Origin: DHVE2 group archaeon
Lineage (GTDB): Archaea; Thermoplasmatota; Thermoplasmata; Thermoplasmatales; Aciduliprofundaceae
Reading direction: 5' to 3'
Assembly (NCBI GenBank): GCA_026993785.1
Contig: JALWRZ010000007.1
Span: 123,605 to 187,604 of the forward strand
DNA: 64,000 nucleotides
Below, in pieces: positions 55,086 through 62,941 of this stretch; position 1 is the first letter of the stretch; each line of letters opens with the position of its first letter. Made by a program: the position numbers and the translations under genes. The notes under the pieces are model-generated. The model saw only the letters and a program-made list of their open reading frames with translations, was not told the origin of the DNA and did no database searches.

Positions 55086-55877
55086 TTAATATGAACTATC
55101 TTCCTGATCCACGGCATCAAATCTGTATCTATCGAAGGAACCTGCATAAAGGGTTATGGACACGGCTATTATAAAAAGAGGGATATTTAATAGGAAAACG
55201 GCGATGATGGCTCCCATATTTCCTTCCATAAAAAGTTCTGCAACTCTTTTTTCTATATATTCTATGATCAGGAGGATTATAAAATAGGCAAGGAAGAAGC
55301 CTATTCCCTCCCATCTCCGAGTTAACTCAATGGATTCAATCATTGCAGATACCGGCGAGACATTGGCCACAGCCATTATTCCCGGGGCGAGAAATATGCG
55401 ATAAAAAGTGTAAAAGATTAATGCTAGACCTATGACAAGACCAACAAATAATCCGATGAAGGTTAGAAATATGGTAAAAACCAGAAGCAATGCGATTAGA
55501 AGAAAGAGAATTATAATATAGAGAAGATATGCGGGATACTTCTTCAAAGCAATAAATGGCGCTTTTTTCAGTGGAGAGGTATGCGCAAAGGATAGCCCTA
55601 TAGGTGAGAGAAAAATTGCAATTAGTATAAAAAATAGAAAGGTTCTATCCAAGGCCATATGCTCACCTATAAATCCCACCAGAAAGAGACCAAGCCATAT
55701 GGTGAGAAGATAAGCGATCAGGGCTATTATACCATCCACCGTTTTCAGAACCTTGGCACCATCAAACAGACCTGTGCTCTTGTAGGCAACGTCCTCGTAA
55801 AATATACGCTTAAATTTGTTAATCTTTTTAGGAGGGAATGCAGGCTCAGATTCATAATTAGCCCACCCATCATACAT
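55086..55877 (-). CDS. Multi-spanning membrane protein, function unknown
   Basis: 263 aa with about five or six hydrophobic helices and a soluble N-terminal stretch of about 45 residues. The arrangement (AYKSTGLFDGAKVLKTVDG near the start, ESIELTRRWEG before the last helices) resembles the DUF4013/glycerophosphodiester-phosphodiesterase membrane-domain type. No catalytic motif. The C-terminus is acidic (DAVDQEDSSY). Converges on the NifX-like gene. Confidence 0.6.
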   Translation of the reverse strand: MYDGWANYESEPAFPPKKINKFKRIFYEDVAYKSTGLFDGAKVLKTVDGIIALIAYLLTIWLGLFLVGFIGEHMALDRTFLFFILIAIFLSPIGLSFAHTSPLKKAPFIALKKYPAYLLYIIILFLLIALLLVFTIFLTFIGLFVGLVIGLALIFYTFYRIFLAPGIMAVANVSPVSAMIESIELTRRWEGIGFFLAYFIILLIIEYIEKRVAELFMEGNMGAIIAVFLLNIPLFIIAVSITLYAGSFDRYRFDAVDQEDSSY

Positions 55878-56028
55878 AAAAGAACTGTATGGTTTTGGGA
55901 ATAAATATTTTTCTATATTTAAGTCTAAAAATCTTTTGACATCTAAGAAATTACAAAATATAATCTTATTGCTCTGAGGAGATACCCATTTCTGTGGCGA
56001 AAGAATTAAATAGCAGGTGGAGTTGAAG

Positions 56029-56046
56029 TTTCAAAAAAATTTGAAT
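56029..56046. promoter_or_regulatory. TTCAA-N6-TTGAA operator, site 2
   Basis: TTTCAA-N6-TTGAAT upstream of the universal stress gene, with an extra TTGAA half-site just before it (56023-56027), giving TTGAA-GT-TTCAA as well. It lies just downstream of the TATA box GAATTAAATAGC (about 56002-56012), over the expected transcription start. Confidence 0.5.
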
Positions 56047-56060
56047 TAGGTGAGCCAAAA

Positions 56061-56534
56061 ATGTTCCGCAAAATATTGTTTCCGACGGACTTTAGCGAAG
56101 GTTCAATGCGGGCGATTCAGAAATTCAATGCCCAGAATACACTGGAGGTGGGTGAGTGTATATTACTTCATGTAATCGATGAGGGTCATCTCGAGGACCT
56201 TCTCAACGGCTACTCCTTCCTTTACAAAAATGAGAAGAGAGAGATGGAAGAGGTTATTGCGGAGGCGAAGAAAGAGGCAGAGAAGAAGCTCAAGGAACGT
56301 GAAGAAAGATGCAGGGAAATGATGAAAGCCAGAAAGATGAGAACAATGATACGCATTGGAGTGCCCTACGAGGAAATAGTCAAGGTCGCCGATGAGGAGG
56401 ATGTATCTCTTATTCTCATGCCCTCCCACGGTAAGCTTGGATACTCCCATGAACTTCTAGGCTCCACAACCATAAGGGTTCTGAGAAAAACGAAGAAGCC
56501 CGTGCTTATTATAAAAACACATAAGGAGGAATGA
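56061..56534 (+). CDS. Universal stress protein (UspA family)
   Basis: 157 aa with the UspA fold: KILFPTDFSEGS at the N-terminus and the C-terminal nucleotide-loop region MPSHGKLGYSHELLGSTT. A central charged helix (KKEAEKKLKEREERCREM) is longer than usual. AGGTGA precedes ATG 56061. Its stop is 2 bp before the carrier gene's ATG at 56537, so the two are cotranscribed; it may regulate that carrier (inference). Confidence 0.9.
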   Translation: MFRKILFPTDFSEGSMRAIQKFNAQNTLEVGECILLHVIDEGHLEDLLNGYSFLYKNEKREMEEVIAEAKKEAEKKLKEREERCREMMKARKMRTMIRIGVPYEEIVKVADEEDVSLILMPSHGKLGYSHELLGSTTIRVLRKTKKPVLIIKTHKEE

Positions 56535-56536
56535 AA

Positions 56537-57565
56537 ATGGATTACCTGCGCCTCAAGAATCATCTGGATAAATTTCTGCCCCTCTATGTGACCGTCTCCA
56601 TGCTTCTTGGCTTCTTCATAGGGATGCGCGTGGATACAGCAAAATACAAGGAAATTTTTCACTGGCTCAATCTCGCTGTGGTAATCTCGATGATATATCC
56701 TATGATGATTAATCTGCGACTCGGGGAATTGAAAAATTCCATGAAACAGGGAAAGCAGTTATTAATTGGACTAACAATGGGATTAATTGTAGCGCCAGTT
56801 CTAATGTGGCTCCTGATATGGGGTGTGTCTCTTTTCTATCCACTCAATCCTCAGCTTGCACTTGGTCTTATGCTATCCATGGTGGTGCCCTGCTCCTCCA
56901 TGAGCATTGCATATACAGGACTTTCTAAAGGCAACATAGAACTAGCCACAATCATCGTTGCTTTCAGCTTCATACTTGCAATTATAACCGTACCGGGCTG
57001 GCTTGCAATCTATGCGGCATCCTCACATCTCTCTGTTCCCACAATGCTCCTCGTTATAACCATAATCGAGGTGGTCTTTGTACCTATGGCCCTTGGAATT
57101 GCAACCAGAGCATATCTTATTAAGAAGCGTGGCACAGAAGGATTCCTGAAATTGAAACCCCTATTTCCGGCCATATCTCTAATAGGAATGTACACCATAG
57201 TATTCCTGATTTTCATGGAGAAGGCAAAACTCATAGCAAAGAAGCCCGAAATGGTCGCCATAGCCCTGGTACCTCTTATACTCTACTATCTCATCTCCTT
57301 GGGGTTGCTTACGTATCTCAATCGCGTCCTTAAAATACCTTACAGGGACCATATGGCCATAACCTTTCCCTCTGTGGGAAAGAATGAAGGTACGGCCATG
57401 GCAATAGCGATGAGTGCAGGGATGGGACTTATGGCAATTCCTCCTGCAGTAACACCCCTTATCCAGATACCGTTCCTGGTGGGATATGTGAAAATGTGGA
57501 ACCAGATTGCAAATATGTGGAAATGCAAAAGTGTAAAAAAGGAGGAACTTCCATCTCCTTCCTAA
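56537..57565 (+). CDS. SBF/ACR3-like membrane carrier
   Basis: 342 aa with about ten membrane helices, of the bile-acid/arsenite permease superfamily. The stretch YPMMINLRLGEL and the cysteine motif VVPCSSMSIAYTGLSKGN correspond to the ACR3 motif (PC-x-AM), and FPSVGKNEGTAMAIAMS to the second conserved segment. Arsenite export is possible, but the motif is not exact. AAGGAGG lies 7 nt before ATG 56537, favouring it over 56531. Operon with the UspA gene. Confidence 0.82.
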   Translation: MDYLRLKNHLDKFLPLYVTVSMLLGFFIGMRVDTAKYKEIFHWLNLAVVISMIYPMMINLRLGELKNSMKQGKQLLIGLTMGLIVAPVLMWLLIWGVSLFYPLNPQLALGLMLSMVVPCSSMSIAYTGLSKGNIELATIIVAFSFILAIITVPGWLAIYAASSHLSVPTMLLVITIIEVVFVPMALGIATRAYLIKKRGTEGFLKLKPLFPAISLIGMYTIVFLIFMEKAKLIAKKPEMVAIALVPLILYYLISLGLLTYLNRVLKIPYRDHMAITFPSVGKNEGTAMAIAMSAGMGLMAIPPAVTPLIQIPFLVGYVKMWNQIANMWKCKSVKKEELPSPS

Positions 57566-57654
57566 GTTATTTCCCTTTTTTTATCTCATAAAGCGGAAGT
57601 TGGAGAATTAACGACCGGAATTCTGGAAAATTTATTATGGATGGGGGTGTAAAG

Positions 57655-58077
57655 ATGCTTATGAGCGAAGATGGGAAGAAACTGGAATATAGTATTCAGG
57701 CAAGGTGGGATGGAAATGTAGGTGCCTTTATAACTGTCCGAAAATTCAATCTTCGCACAGACACCAACACCGATGGCGGCGATGAAGGTCCTTTACCGGC
57801 TGAGATGCTTCTATCCGCGCTTAGTGGGTGCCTTATGATAAACTGGGGCCGATTGATAAGGAAGATGCATTTGAAGGTGGAGAGTCTCAACATCGTGGTG
57901 AGTGGATGGAGAAATCTTCACGAACCTCAATTGCAGGAGATAAATTATGTGGTTCGAGTTAAAACATCCGAGCCGAGGGAGAGGATAGAGAAGGTTAAAG
58001 CTCTGGCGGAGAAGTATGGCACTGTGTTTAACACCATAGGGAAGGAAAAAATTAAGGGCCGTGTTGAAATGATCTAA
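57655..58077 (+). CDS. OsmC/Ohr-family protein
   Basis: 140 aa. The first peroxidatic cysteine region is PAEMLLSALSGCLMINW; the second cysteine expected near KYGTVFNTIG is replaced by Val or Thr, so peroxidase activity in the usual form is unlikely. GGGGTG lies 5 nt before ATG 57655. A TATA-like AAATTTATTATGG is at about 57624-57636. No operon partner is seen. Confidence 0.85.
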   Translation: MLMSEDGKKLEYSIQARWDGNVGAFITVRKFNLRTDTNTDGGDEGPLPAEMLLSALSGCLMINWGRLIRKMHLKVESLNIVVSGWRNLHEPQLQEINYVVRVKTSEPRERIEKVKALAEKYGTVFNTIGKEKIKGRVEMI

Positions 58078-58346
58078 AAAGGGATTCAAATGCCAAGAAT
58101 GGGGGTGGGCGGAATCGTGTTGGTAGAACTCGCGCGGAAAAATATAAGGGAGAGCATTTTGATTTGAGATTTTGCCTTAGGTGGGTATCTGAAAGTTATT
58201 TTGCTGATTATACTACTATTCAGATAATTTTCAGTTATAACTTAGAGAAGACAGATACCTGCTTGTTGCCCGAGGCGATAGAGCTGAAGCCGATGGCGGA
58301 AGGTCGCGAAAGAGAGGAAATTTTTAGAAAATTGATATTTGCCACT
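58078..58346. other. Intergenic region with no supported gene
   Basis: 269 bp. A 25-codon ORF (58090-58167, MPRMGVGGIVLVELARKN..., ending at TGA) and a 62-codon ORF (58164-58352) have no promoter or recognised homology. No hairpins with strong stems. Possibly gene remnants; treated as non-coding. Confidence 0.4.
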
Positions 58347-58832
58347 TCATGACAATACAGATTTTTCCCCTTCTTTCTTTTTATTTATCTTTAGTCCTAA
58401 CTGGATCAATATTAGTTTTTTTCTCTCAGACATCTTAATTATTGCCACAATTATGAAAACGAGTCCAAACCACACATGTAGATGAACAAACATGGTATTC
58501 AGGGGATTTGTATTCCTAAGATATGATACAAATAACGGAACAGATGTAATGGCTGCAATTGCAAATGTCAGAACCTGCGTAAATGCTAATATTCGATCAA
58601 ATCTCTTTATTTTTATTTTAAAGCTTAATTGACTCAGTATTAACTTTTTTCTATCAAGGATTTTAATAAGTGCTACAATTATGAAACTAAGCCCAAACCA
58701 GACATGTAGATAAACAATGATGGGATTCATGGGCACATTCATAAGATACGACACAAATAGTGGAGCAGATGTAACAGCAGTAATGGTCAATGTCAGAAAC
58801 TGCACAAATGCTAATATATGATCAAACCGCAT
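58347..58832 (-). CDS. Membrane protein with tandem duplicated domain
   Basis: 161 aa built from two copies of a roughly 75-residue unit (about 1-74 and 77-150). Each has two membrane helices and a YLHVWFGL or HLHVWFGL motif, and ends with KKLILxQL. The two halves are about two-thirds identical, so the duplication is recent. A histidine in each HVWFG could be a metal or haem ligand, which is inference. It overlaps the permease gene by 11 bp and closes the ArsR operon. Confidence 0.65.
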   Translation of the reverse strand: MRFDHILAFVQFLTLTITAVTSAPLFVSYLMNVPMNPIIVYLHVWFGLSFIIVALIKILDRKKLILSQLSFKIKIKRFDRILAFTQVLTFAIAAITSVPLFVSYLRNTNPLNTMFVHLHVWFGLVFIIVAIIKMSERKKLILIQLGLKINKKKEGEKSVLS

Positions 58833-59388
58833 TTTTCACACCTCCTTTATTCTCACTCCATTTCATTATCCATTCTATAATAAGCGCCATAATAATTACG
58901 AAAATAACTGTTAGAATAAGTCTTGTTATCATAAACTGTAATCCGAGGAATTGCAATTCTACCATTTCCTGTGGTATTTTTATACATGCCCATGCTGAAA
59001 GAAAAAGGATTACATTTGATATTCTCGCACCTTTTTTGAGTAAAGTAGCTGCTATTGGAAATGCAATATATAATGGACCTGTTGGTAAAGCGCCAATGAG
59101 TATAGCAAGGAAAATACCTTTTATTCCAGAGGTTTTTCCAAGATATTTTACAACCATATTTTTGGGTACAAAGACTGCAAAGAGACCAAGTAACACCATC
59201 ACAGCGGGAAGTATCAAAATCATTTCAAGAAAAAAATCCCATGAAGTAGCAATTACTGGCTCTCTTCTATCTGGAAATTCTATTAGGAGAACAACCGTAA
59301 CGGCCAAAATTATTCCAAGTATAATCAAATCTCGTATAATTCCTTTTTTTGCTTTTCTTTCATCTTTTTGTTTTTCTTGCCTTTTCAT
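58822..59388 (-). CDS. Permease half protein 2 (ArsP/DUF318-type)
   Basis: 188 aa with a basic N-terminus (KRQEKQKDERKAKKG) and four to five membrane helices. ALPTGPLYIAFPIAATLLKKGA corresponds to HIPALLSFPLAASLLEGGA in the neighbouring half, so both descend from the same fold. AWACIKIPQEM holds the only cysteine near the C-terminal half. COG0701-like permeases are normally single chains of about 300 aa. Overlaps the first half gene by 4 bp. Confidence 0.75.
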   Translation of the reverse strand: MKRQEKQKDERKAKKGIIRDLIILGIILAVTVVLLIEFPDRREPVIATSWDFFLEMILILPAVMVLLGLFAVFVPKNMVVKYLGKTSGIKGIFLAILIGALPTGPLYIAFPIAATLLKKGARISNVILFLSAWACIKIPQEMVELQFLGLQFMITRLILTVIFVIIMALIIEWIMKWSENKGGVKNAV

Positions 59389-59867
59389 AGTATCGTCCCC
59401 ATTATAAAGGCAATAATAATTGCTATGACAAAGCTTATTCCATTCCGTAGAAGGGCCATCTTTTTTCCTAGTTCTTTTATTTCTAAAGGTAAAGTGACCA
59501 CTCCAATCATTGTTAATGTGGTGATAAAAGCAGCAACCGCAGTAACCGATGCTCCCCCTTCTAGGAGAGATGCAGCTAGTGGAAATGACAGCAGGGCAGG
59601 TATGTGCATTATTGCACCCACCACGCCTACAAGAAGCACACCAACTATCCCTGATTGGTTCCCTATGAATTTGGATATCTCTTCCGGTGGCACAAATCCA
59701 AGAAGTAAACCAATAACGATTATGATTATAAACATCATGGGAAGTATTCTGATAAATGACTTACCTGCGATCAAGAGTGATTTTTTTGCTTTCTCTTTAT
59801 CTTTTAAAAGAGCAATTAAAAAACTAATGATAGCGATCGCATTAATAACAATGACTGTTACATCCAT
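59385..59867 (-). CDS. Permease half protein 1 (ArsP/DUF318-type)
   Basis: 160 aa, about four membrane helices, with a central GFVPPEEISKFIGNQSG and HIPALLSFPLAASLLEGG. It lacks a cysteine in the helix that aligns with the ACIKIP segment of half 2. It starts 1 bp after the ArsR stop region and overlaps the next gene, so the permease should be assembled from equal amounts of both halves. Substrate unknown; organoarsenicals or metals are candidates from family and regulator type. Confidence 0.75.
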   Translation of the reverse strand: MDVTVIVINAIAIISFLIALLKDKEKAKKSLLIAGKSFIRILPMMFIIIIVIGLLLGFVPPEEISKFIGNQSGIVGVLLVGVVGAIMHIPALLSFPLAASLLEGGASVTAVAAFITTLTMIGVVTLPLEIKELGKKMALLRNGISFVIAIIIAFIMGTIL

Positions 59868-60206
59868 TTAGTTTCCCTCCTCCTCTATTAGATTTATTAC
59901 AATCCTCTTAATCCTAAGTTTCCATACCTTTTCTGGCGCACCGCCGCCATTCTCTATATACTTTGCAACTTCAATTATTCCTGCATTTTTGAGTTCAGAA
60001 AGATGATAATATAACCCTGACTTTGTTAAATTCTCCCCCTTCTTCAATAAATAATCATAAATTTCTTTCGTGCTTTTGCCACCTTCGCCTATATACTTTA
60101 TGATCTCCCATCGGGTTGAAAAACGAAGTGCCTTAACGAAATTCCGAAGTTTAAGCCATTTTGGAGGAGCGTTTTCTGGTGGTTTGCAACGAGTATCATC
60201 GCACAT
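59868..60206 (-). CDS. ArsR-family repressor
   Basis: 112 aa winged-helix repressor. The N-terminus MCDDTRCKPPE has Cys2 and Cys7, a possible metal site, and the recognition region is TKSGLYYHLSELKNAGII. The start is fixed by GGTGAT before ATG 60206; the frame is open much further upstream without coding support. A TATA box TATTATATAC lies at about 60250-60260 and an inverted repeat covers the transcription start. It heads the operon with the split permease and the duplicated membrane protein. Confidence 0.85.
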   Translation of the reverse strand: MCDDTRCKPPENAPPKWLKLRNFVKALRFSTRWEIIKYIGEGGKSTKEIYDYLLKKGENLTKSGLYYHLSELKNAGIIEVAKYIENGGGAPEKVWKLRIKRIVINLIEEEGN

Positions 60207-60217
60207 GGTATCACCAT

Positions 60218-60244
60218 AATATTTCAGTAATAAACTGTAATATT
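60218..60244. promoter_or_regulatory. Inverted-repeat operator of the ArsR gene
   Basis: AATATTTCAGT-N5-ACTGTAATATT, 10 of 11 arm positions pair. It lies between the TATA box (about 60250-60260) and the ATG at 60206, over the probable transcription start. Autorepression by the ArsR protein is the simple reading. Confidence 0.6.
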
Positions 60245-60385
60245 GCTGCAGTATATAATACTTTTGTTTTTGAGGAGTTGAATCCCTTGAAAACATAGAA
60301 AAAGAAGAGCGATTAAATATGAGGGCTATAAGCAAGGACGTTTAAAGAAGTAGTTTAGAAGTGGAAGAAGGGATCTTTCTATAGC

Positions 60386-60610
60386 AGAGGACTAAACGAG
60401 CAAATCCTGTGGATTTGCGAGCCAGCCCTGCGTAGACATGGAGCGGTGTAGACGTCCCCACGAAGGGGATTTCACCCCCTCTCTACACCCCCATAATGAA
60501 AAGGGAAGGGGATAGAGGGGGAAATGAGCATCTGAGATGCGAGCTTGCCCTCGGCAGAGGGCTAAGCCGTAGGTGTCCCCTCGTGGGGGGGCACGCTGGC
60601 GTTTCCTATC
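60386..60610 (+). repeat. Structured intergenic repeat, copy 4 (two modules)
   Basis: Module 4a (60392-60452) has stem 1 GCAAATCC/GGATTTGC as in copy 1, but its second hairpin is degraded. Module 4b (60527-60575) has GCATC/GATGC and GCCCTC/GAGGGC stems, then GCCGTAGGT. Between them is a CCCCCTCTCTAC / GATAGAGGGGG stem. It lies between the ArsR promoter and the ferredoxin/AOR promoter; a TATA-like TTTTTATTT begins at about 60611. Confidence 0.82.
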
Positions 60611-60640
60611 GTTTTTATTTCTCGTTGAGGTTGCAATGCA

Positions 60641-60664
60641 GTATTTCAAAAAAAATTGAAATAC
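60641..60664. promoter_or_regulatory. TTCAA-N6-TTGAA operator, site 3
   Basis: GTATTTCAA-AAAAAA-TTGAAATAC, perfect 9-bp arms with a 6-bp spacer. It is about 20 bp downstream of the TATA-like TTTTTATTT (60611-60620), where transcription of the ferredoxin-AOR operon should start. This is the strongest of the three copies of the motif. Confidence 0.68.
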
Positions 60665-60684
60665 TTACAAGCCATTACCCCCTT

Positions 60685-61131
60685 ATGCCCTACTTGATAG
60701 TTCATGAGGATAAATGTGTGGGATGCCACACATGCGAGATGGTATGCTCGTTGAGTCACGAGGGTGTGATAAATCTCAATTTATCGCGCATCCATGTTGT
60801 TGGATATAAAGGAGAGAAATTCCCGATAATGTGTCTTCAGTGCGAGGATGCTCCATGTGAATTGGTATGTCCCATGGAGGCAATATACAAAGAGGGCGAT
60901 ATAAGATATGTGGACGGTGAGAAATGCATAAGATGCAAGATGTGTAGCCTTGTTTGCCCTATTGGTGGTGTGATTTACGATGCCATAAACCACAAAATGC
61001 TTCGCTGCGATCTGTGCGGTGGAGATCCACAATGTGCAAAATACTGCCCCATGGATGCAATTGAAGTTGTTGAAGAGGTGCCAGAAAGAAGAAAGAAAGG
61101 TGTTAGAGTCCTCTACGGGGAGGAAGATTAA
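60685..61131 (+). CDS. Four-cluster ferredoxin (AOR electron-transfer subunit)
   Basis: 148 aa related to DmsB/HycB-type ferredoxins, with CVGCHTCEMVCSL, CLQCEDAPCELVCP, CIRCKMCSLVCP and CDLCGGDPQCAKYCP, which provide ligands for up to four [4Fe-4S] clusters. It starts at ATG 60685; the upstream in-frame sequence is the repeat and operator. The AOR gene begins 1 bp after its stop, so it is the likely electron acceptor of the oxidoreductase. Confidence 0.92.
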   Translation: MPYLIVHEDKCVGCHTCEMVCSLSHEGVINLNLSRIHVVGYKGEKFPIMCLQCEDAPCELVCPMEAIYKEGDIRYVDGEKCIRCKMCSLVCPIGGVIYDAINHKMLRCDLCGGDPQCAKYCPMDAIEVVEEVPERRKKGVRVLYGEED

Positions 61132-61132
61132 G

Positions 61133-62941
61133 ATGTTTGGCTATGCCGGGAAGATTTTATTCGTGGATCTTACGAATGGTGCGATAAAAAAGGAGGAAAC
61201 TCAGAAATACGTAGCCGAATTCTTAGGCGGGAGAGGCATAGCAACAAAGATCGCATATGACATGATTCCACCAGAGGTCAATGCGCTAGACCCTGAAAAC
61301 GCCCTTATTTTCATGACGGGGCCAATGACGGGGGCCGCGCCATCCAGTTCAAGGATTGATGTTGTATCTCTTTCTCCTGTAACAAACATGCTGGGTGGAA
61401 GCAGTGCCGGTGGAGACTTTGGCACGTTTCTGAAATTTTCCGGCTATGATGGAATCGTAATTTACGGAAAAAGTAAGGAGAAGGTGTATCTGAAAATTTG
61501 TGAAAATGACATTACCTTTGAAGACGCCAGTAAAATATGGAATAAGGACGTGTTTGAAAGTGTAGATTATATGAAGGAAGCGGGCAGAGAGATGGTTGAG
61601 GTAGCCACCATTGGTAAGGCAGGAGCGAATCTTGTAAAGACGTCGGGAATTTCATTTTCAAAGAGGAGCCTCGCATCTCGCGGAGGTTTGGGTGCTGTTA
61701 TGGGCTCGAAAAATCTTAAGGGACTCGTGGTCAGTGGATGCAAAGGTATAAAGGTGAGAAACAAGGATGTTTTGAATAAGACGAATTATGAAATTCTCAG
61801 AAAATTGGTTGAAAGCCCCAGTTACGAGAAATACAAGACTTGGCATGCTAAAATCACACCATCCTTACTCAAGGCGAGAAGGCCCTACTTCGGAGATTAC
61901 GAGGAAGAATACTGGGAAGATGCGGAAGAAGCGGCGAGGAATGCAAAGGATTTCTTCGAAAAGAAAGTTAAAATCAAGAGCAACAGCTGTTTTTCCTGCC
62001 CGCTAAGGTGCTGGGCCTGGATTGAATACAATGGTGAGGAAGCACCTATGGTGGCCTGTCAGGGAACATTTTCGGCTATAACCTTCATCCTTAAAATCAA
62101 GGAACCTGAGCTGGCATGGAAGATTTACCTGAAAATGCAGAGGGAAGGACTCGACATAATGAGCACGGTAGCAGTGATAGCATACGCTTCCCGACTTGGC
62201 AAGGTGAAATTGGGAAGCGAAGAGATTCTCGATTTCATAGATAAAATTGTGAATAGGGTGGGCGAAGGAAATATATTTGCAGAGGGGATAAAGAAAGCCG
62301 CAGAATATTATGGCGTACCTGCGGTGTATGTTAAGGGTGGCATGGAGTCCTGGAGCAGCGATATCAGACCATTCCGGGGAATATCCCTTGCCGCTGCTGT
62401 AACCGAGAGCGGAAGCATAAGTCGGGCCGTTCATGGTTTTCCAGAATCCTCGTATTACACCAAACCTGAAAAGGCAAAGAAAGTTGCAAAGAAGATTGCT
62501 GGCAGGGAAGATGTAGCAGAGCCAACAATATACGAAGAGAAGCATAAACTTGTGGCTCATTTTGAAAACGAGCACATAATAGCGGATTCTCTCGGCATAT
62601 GCGACACTCCCCTTCTCTCGGTACCAGAAGAACTCTGGCTCAAAGCATTCGCCGCCATAACTGGCCTGAATTATTCCACAGAGGATCTGCATTACTATGC
62701 GGAGAAGATAAGAACATTGGAGCGACTGTTCAATGTGAGAAGGGGATTGAACGCGAAAAACGATACTCTTTCAGAGAGATTATTCCAAAGCAGGTTCAGA
62801 TCCGGCCCATGGAAGGGTGTGGGGATAGATAGAGAGAAATTTGAAGAATTGAAAAAGAAGTATTATGAGTTGCGTGGCTGGGACGAGAACGGAATACCGA
62901 AGAAAGAGACACTTAAAAAATATGGTCTAGAGGTGGAATGA
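61133..62941 (+). CDS. Aldehyde:ferredoxin oxidoreductase (tungsten-dependent)
   Basis: 602 aa, normal AOR length. N-terminal domain: GYAGKILFVDLTNG, EFLGGRGIATKIAYD. Pterin-binding region: ASRGGLGAVMGSKNLKG. Cluster ligands: CFSCPLRC (C-x2-C-x3-C, about residues 287-294) and a later C in GICDTPLLS. Oxidises aldehydes to acids with ferredoxin as acceptor. The stop overlaps the ATG of a second AOR. The aldehyde substrate cannot be inferred. Confidence 0.93.
   Translation: MFGYAGKILFVDLTNGAIKKEETQKYVAEFLGGRGIATKIAYDMIPPEVNALDPENALIFMTGPMTGAAPSSSRIDVVSLSPVTNMLGGSSAGGDFGTFLKFSGYDGIVIYGKSKEKVYLKICENDITFEDASKIWNKDVFESVDYMKEAGREMVEVATIGKAGANLVKTSGISFSKRSLASRGGLGAVMGSKNLKGLVVSGCKGIKVRNKDVLNKTNYEILRKLVESPSYEKYKTWHAKITPSLLKARRPYFGDYEEEYWEDAEEAARNAKDFFEKKVKIKSNSCFSCPLRCWAWIEYNGEEAPMVACQGTFSAITFILKIKEPELAWKIYLKMQREGLDIMSTVAVIAYASRLGKVKLGSEEILDFIDKIVNRVGEGNIFAEGIKKAAEYYGVPAVYVKGGMESWSSDIRPFRGISLAAAVTESGSISRAVHGFPESSYYTKPEKAKKVAKKIAGREDVAEPTIYEEKHKLVAHFENEHIIADSLGICDTPLLSVPEELWLKAFAAITGLNYSTEDLHYYAEKIRTLERLFNVRRGLNAKNDTLSERLFQSRFRSGPWKGVGIDREKFEELKKKYYELRGWDENGIPKKETLKKYGLEVE
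62117..62243 (+). repeat. 127-bp exact direct repeat between the two AOR genes (first copy)
   Basis: Bases 62117-62243 are identical to 63874-64000, starting at TGGAAGATTTACC. Upstream of both, the genes are clearly divergent (for example GAGCTGGCA versus AAACTCGCT directly before). The second copy continues past the window edge. A gene-conversion tract is the likely cause. Confidence 0.85.

Noticed and set aside
58164..58352. 62-codon ORF downstream of the OsmC gene
   Set aside because: No promoter, ribosome-binding site or recognisable motif, and composition differs from neighbouring genes; most likely chance or a remnant.
34667..60610. The intergenic repeats as CRISPR arrays or insertion sequences
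   Set aside because: There are no regular spacers, no cas genes, no transposase and no target-site duplications that I can see.
60496..60684. N-terminal extension of the ferredoxin frame upstream of ATG 60685
   Set aside because: It runs through the structured repeat and the inverted-repeat operator, and the peptide has no ferredoxin features.
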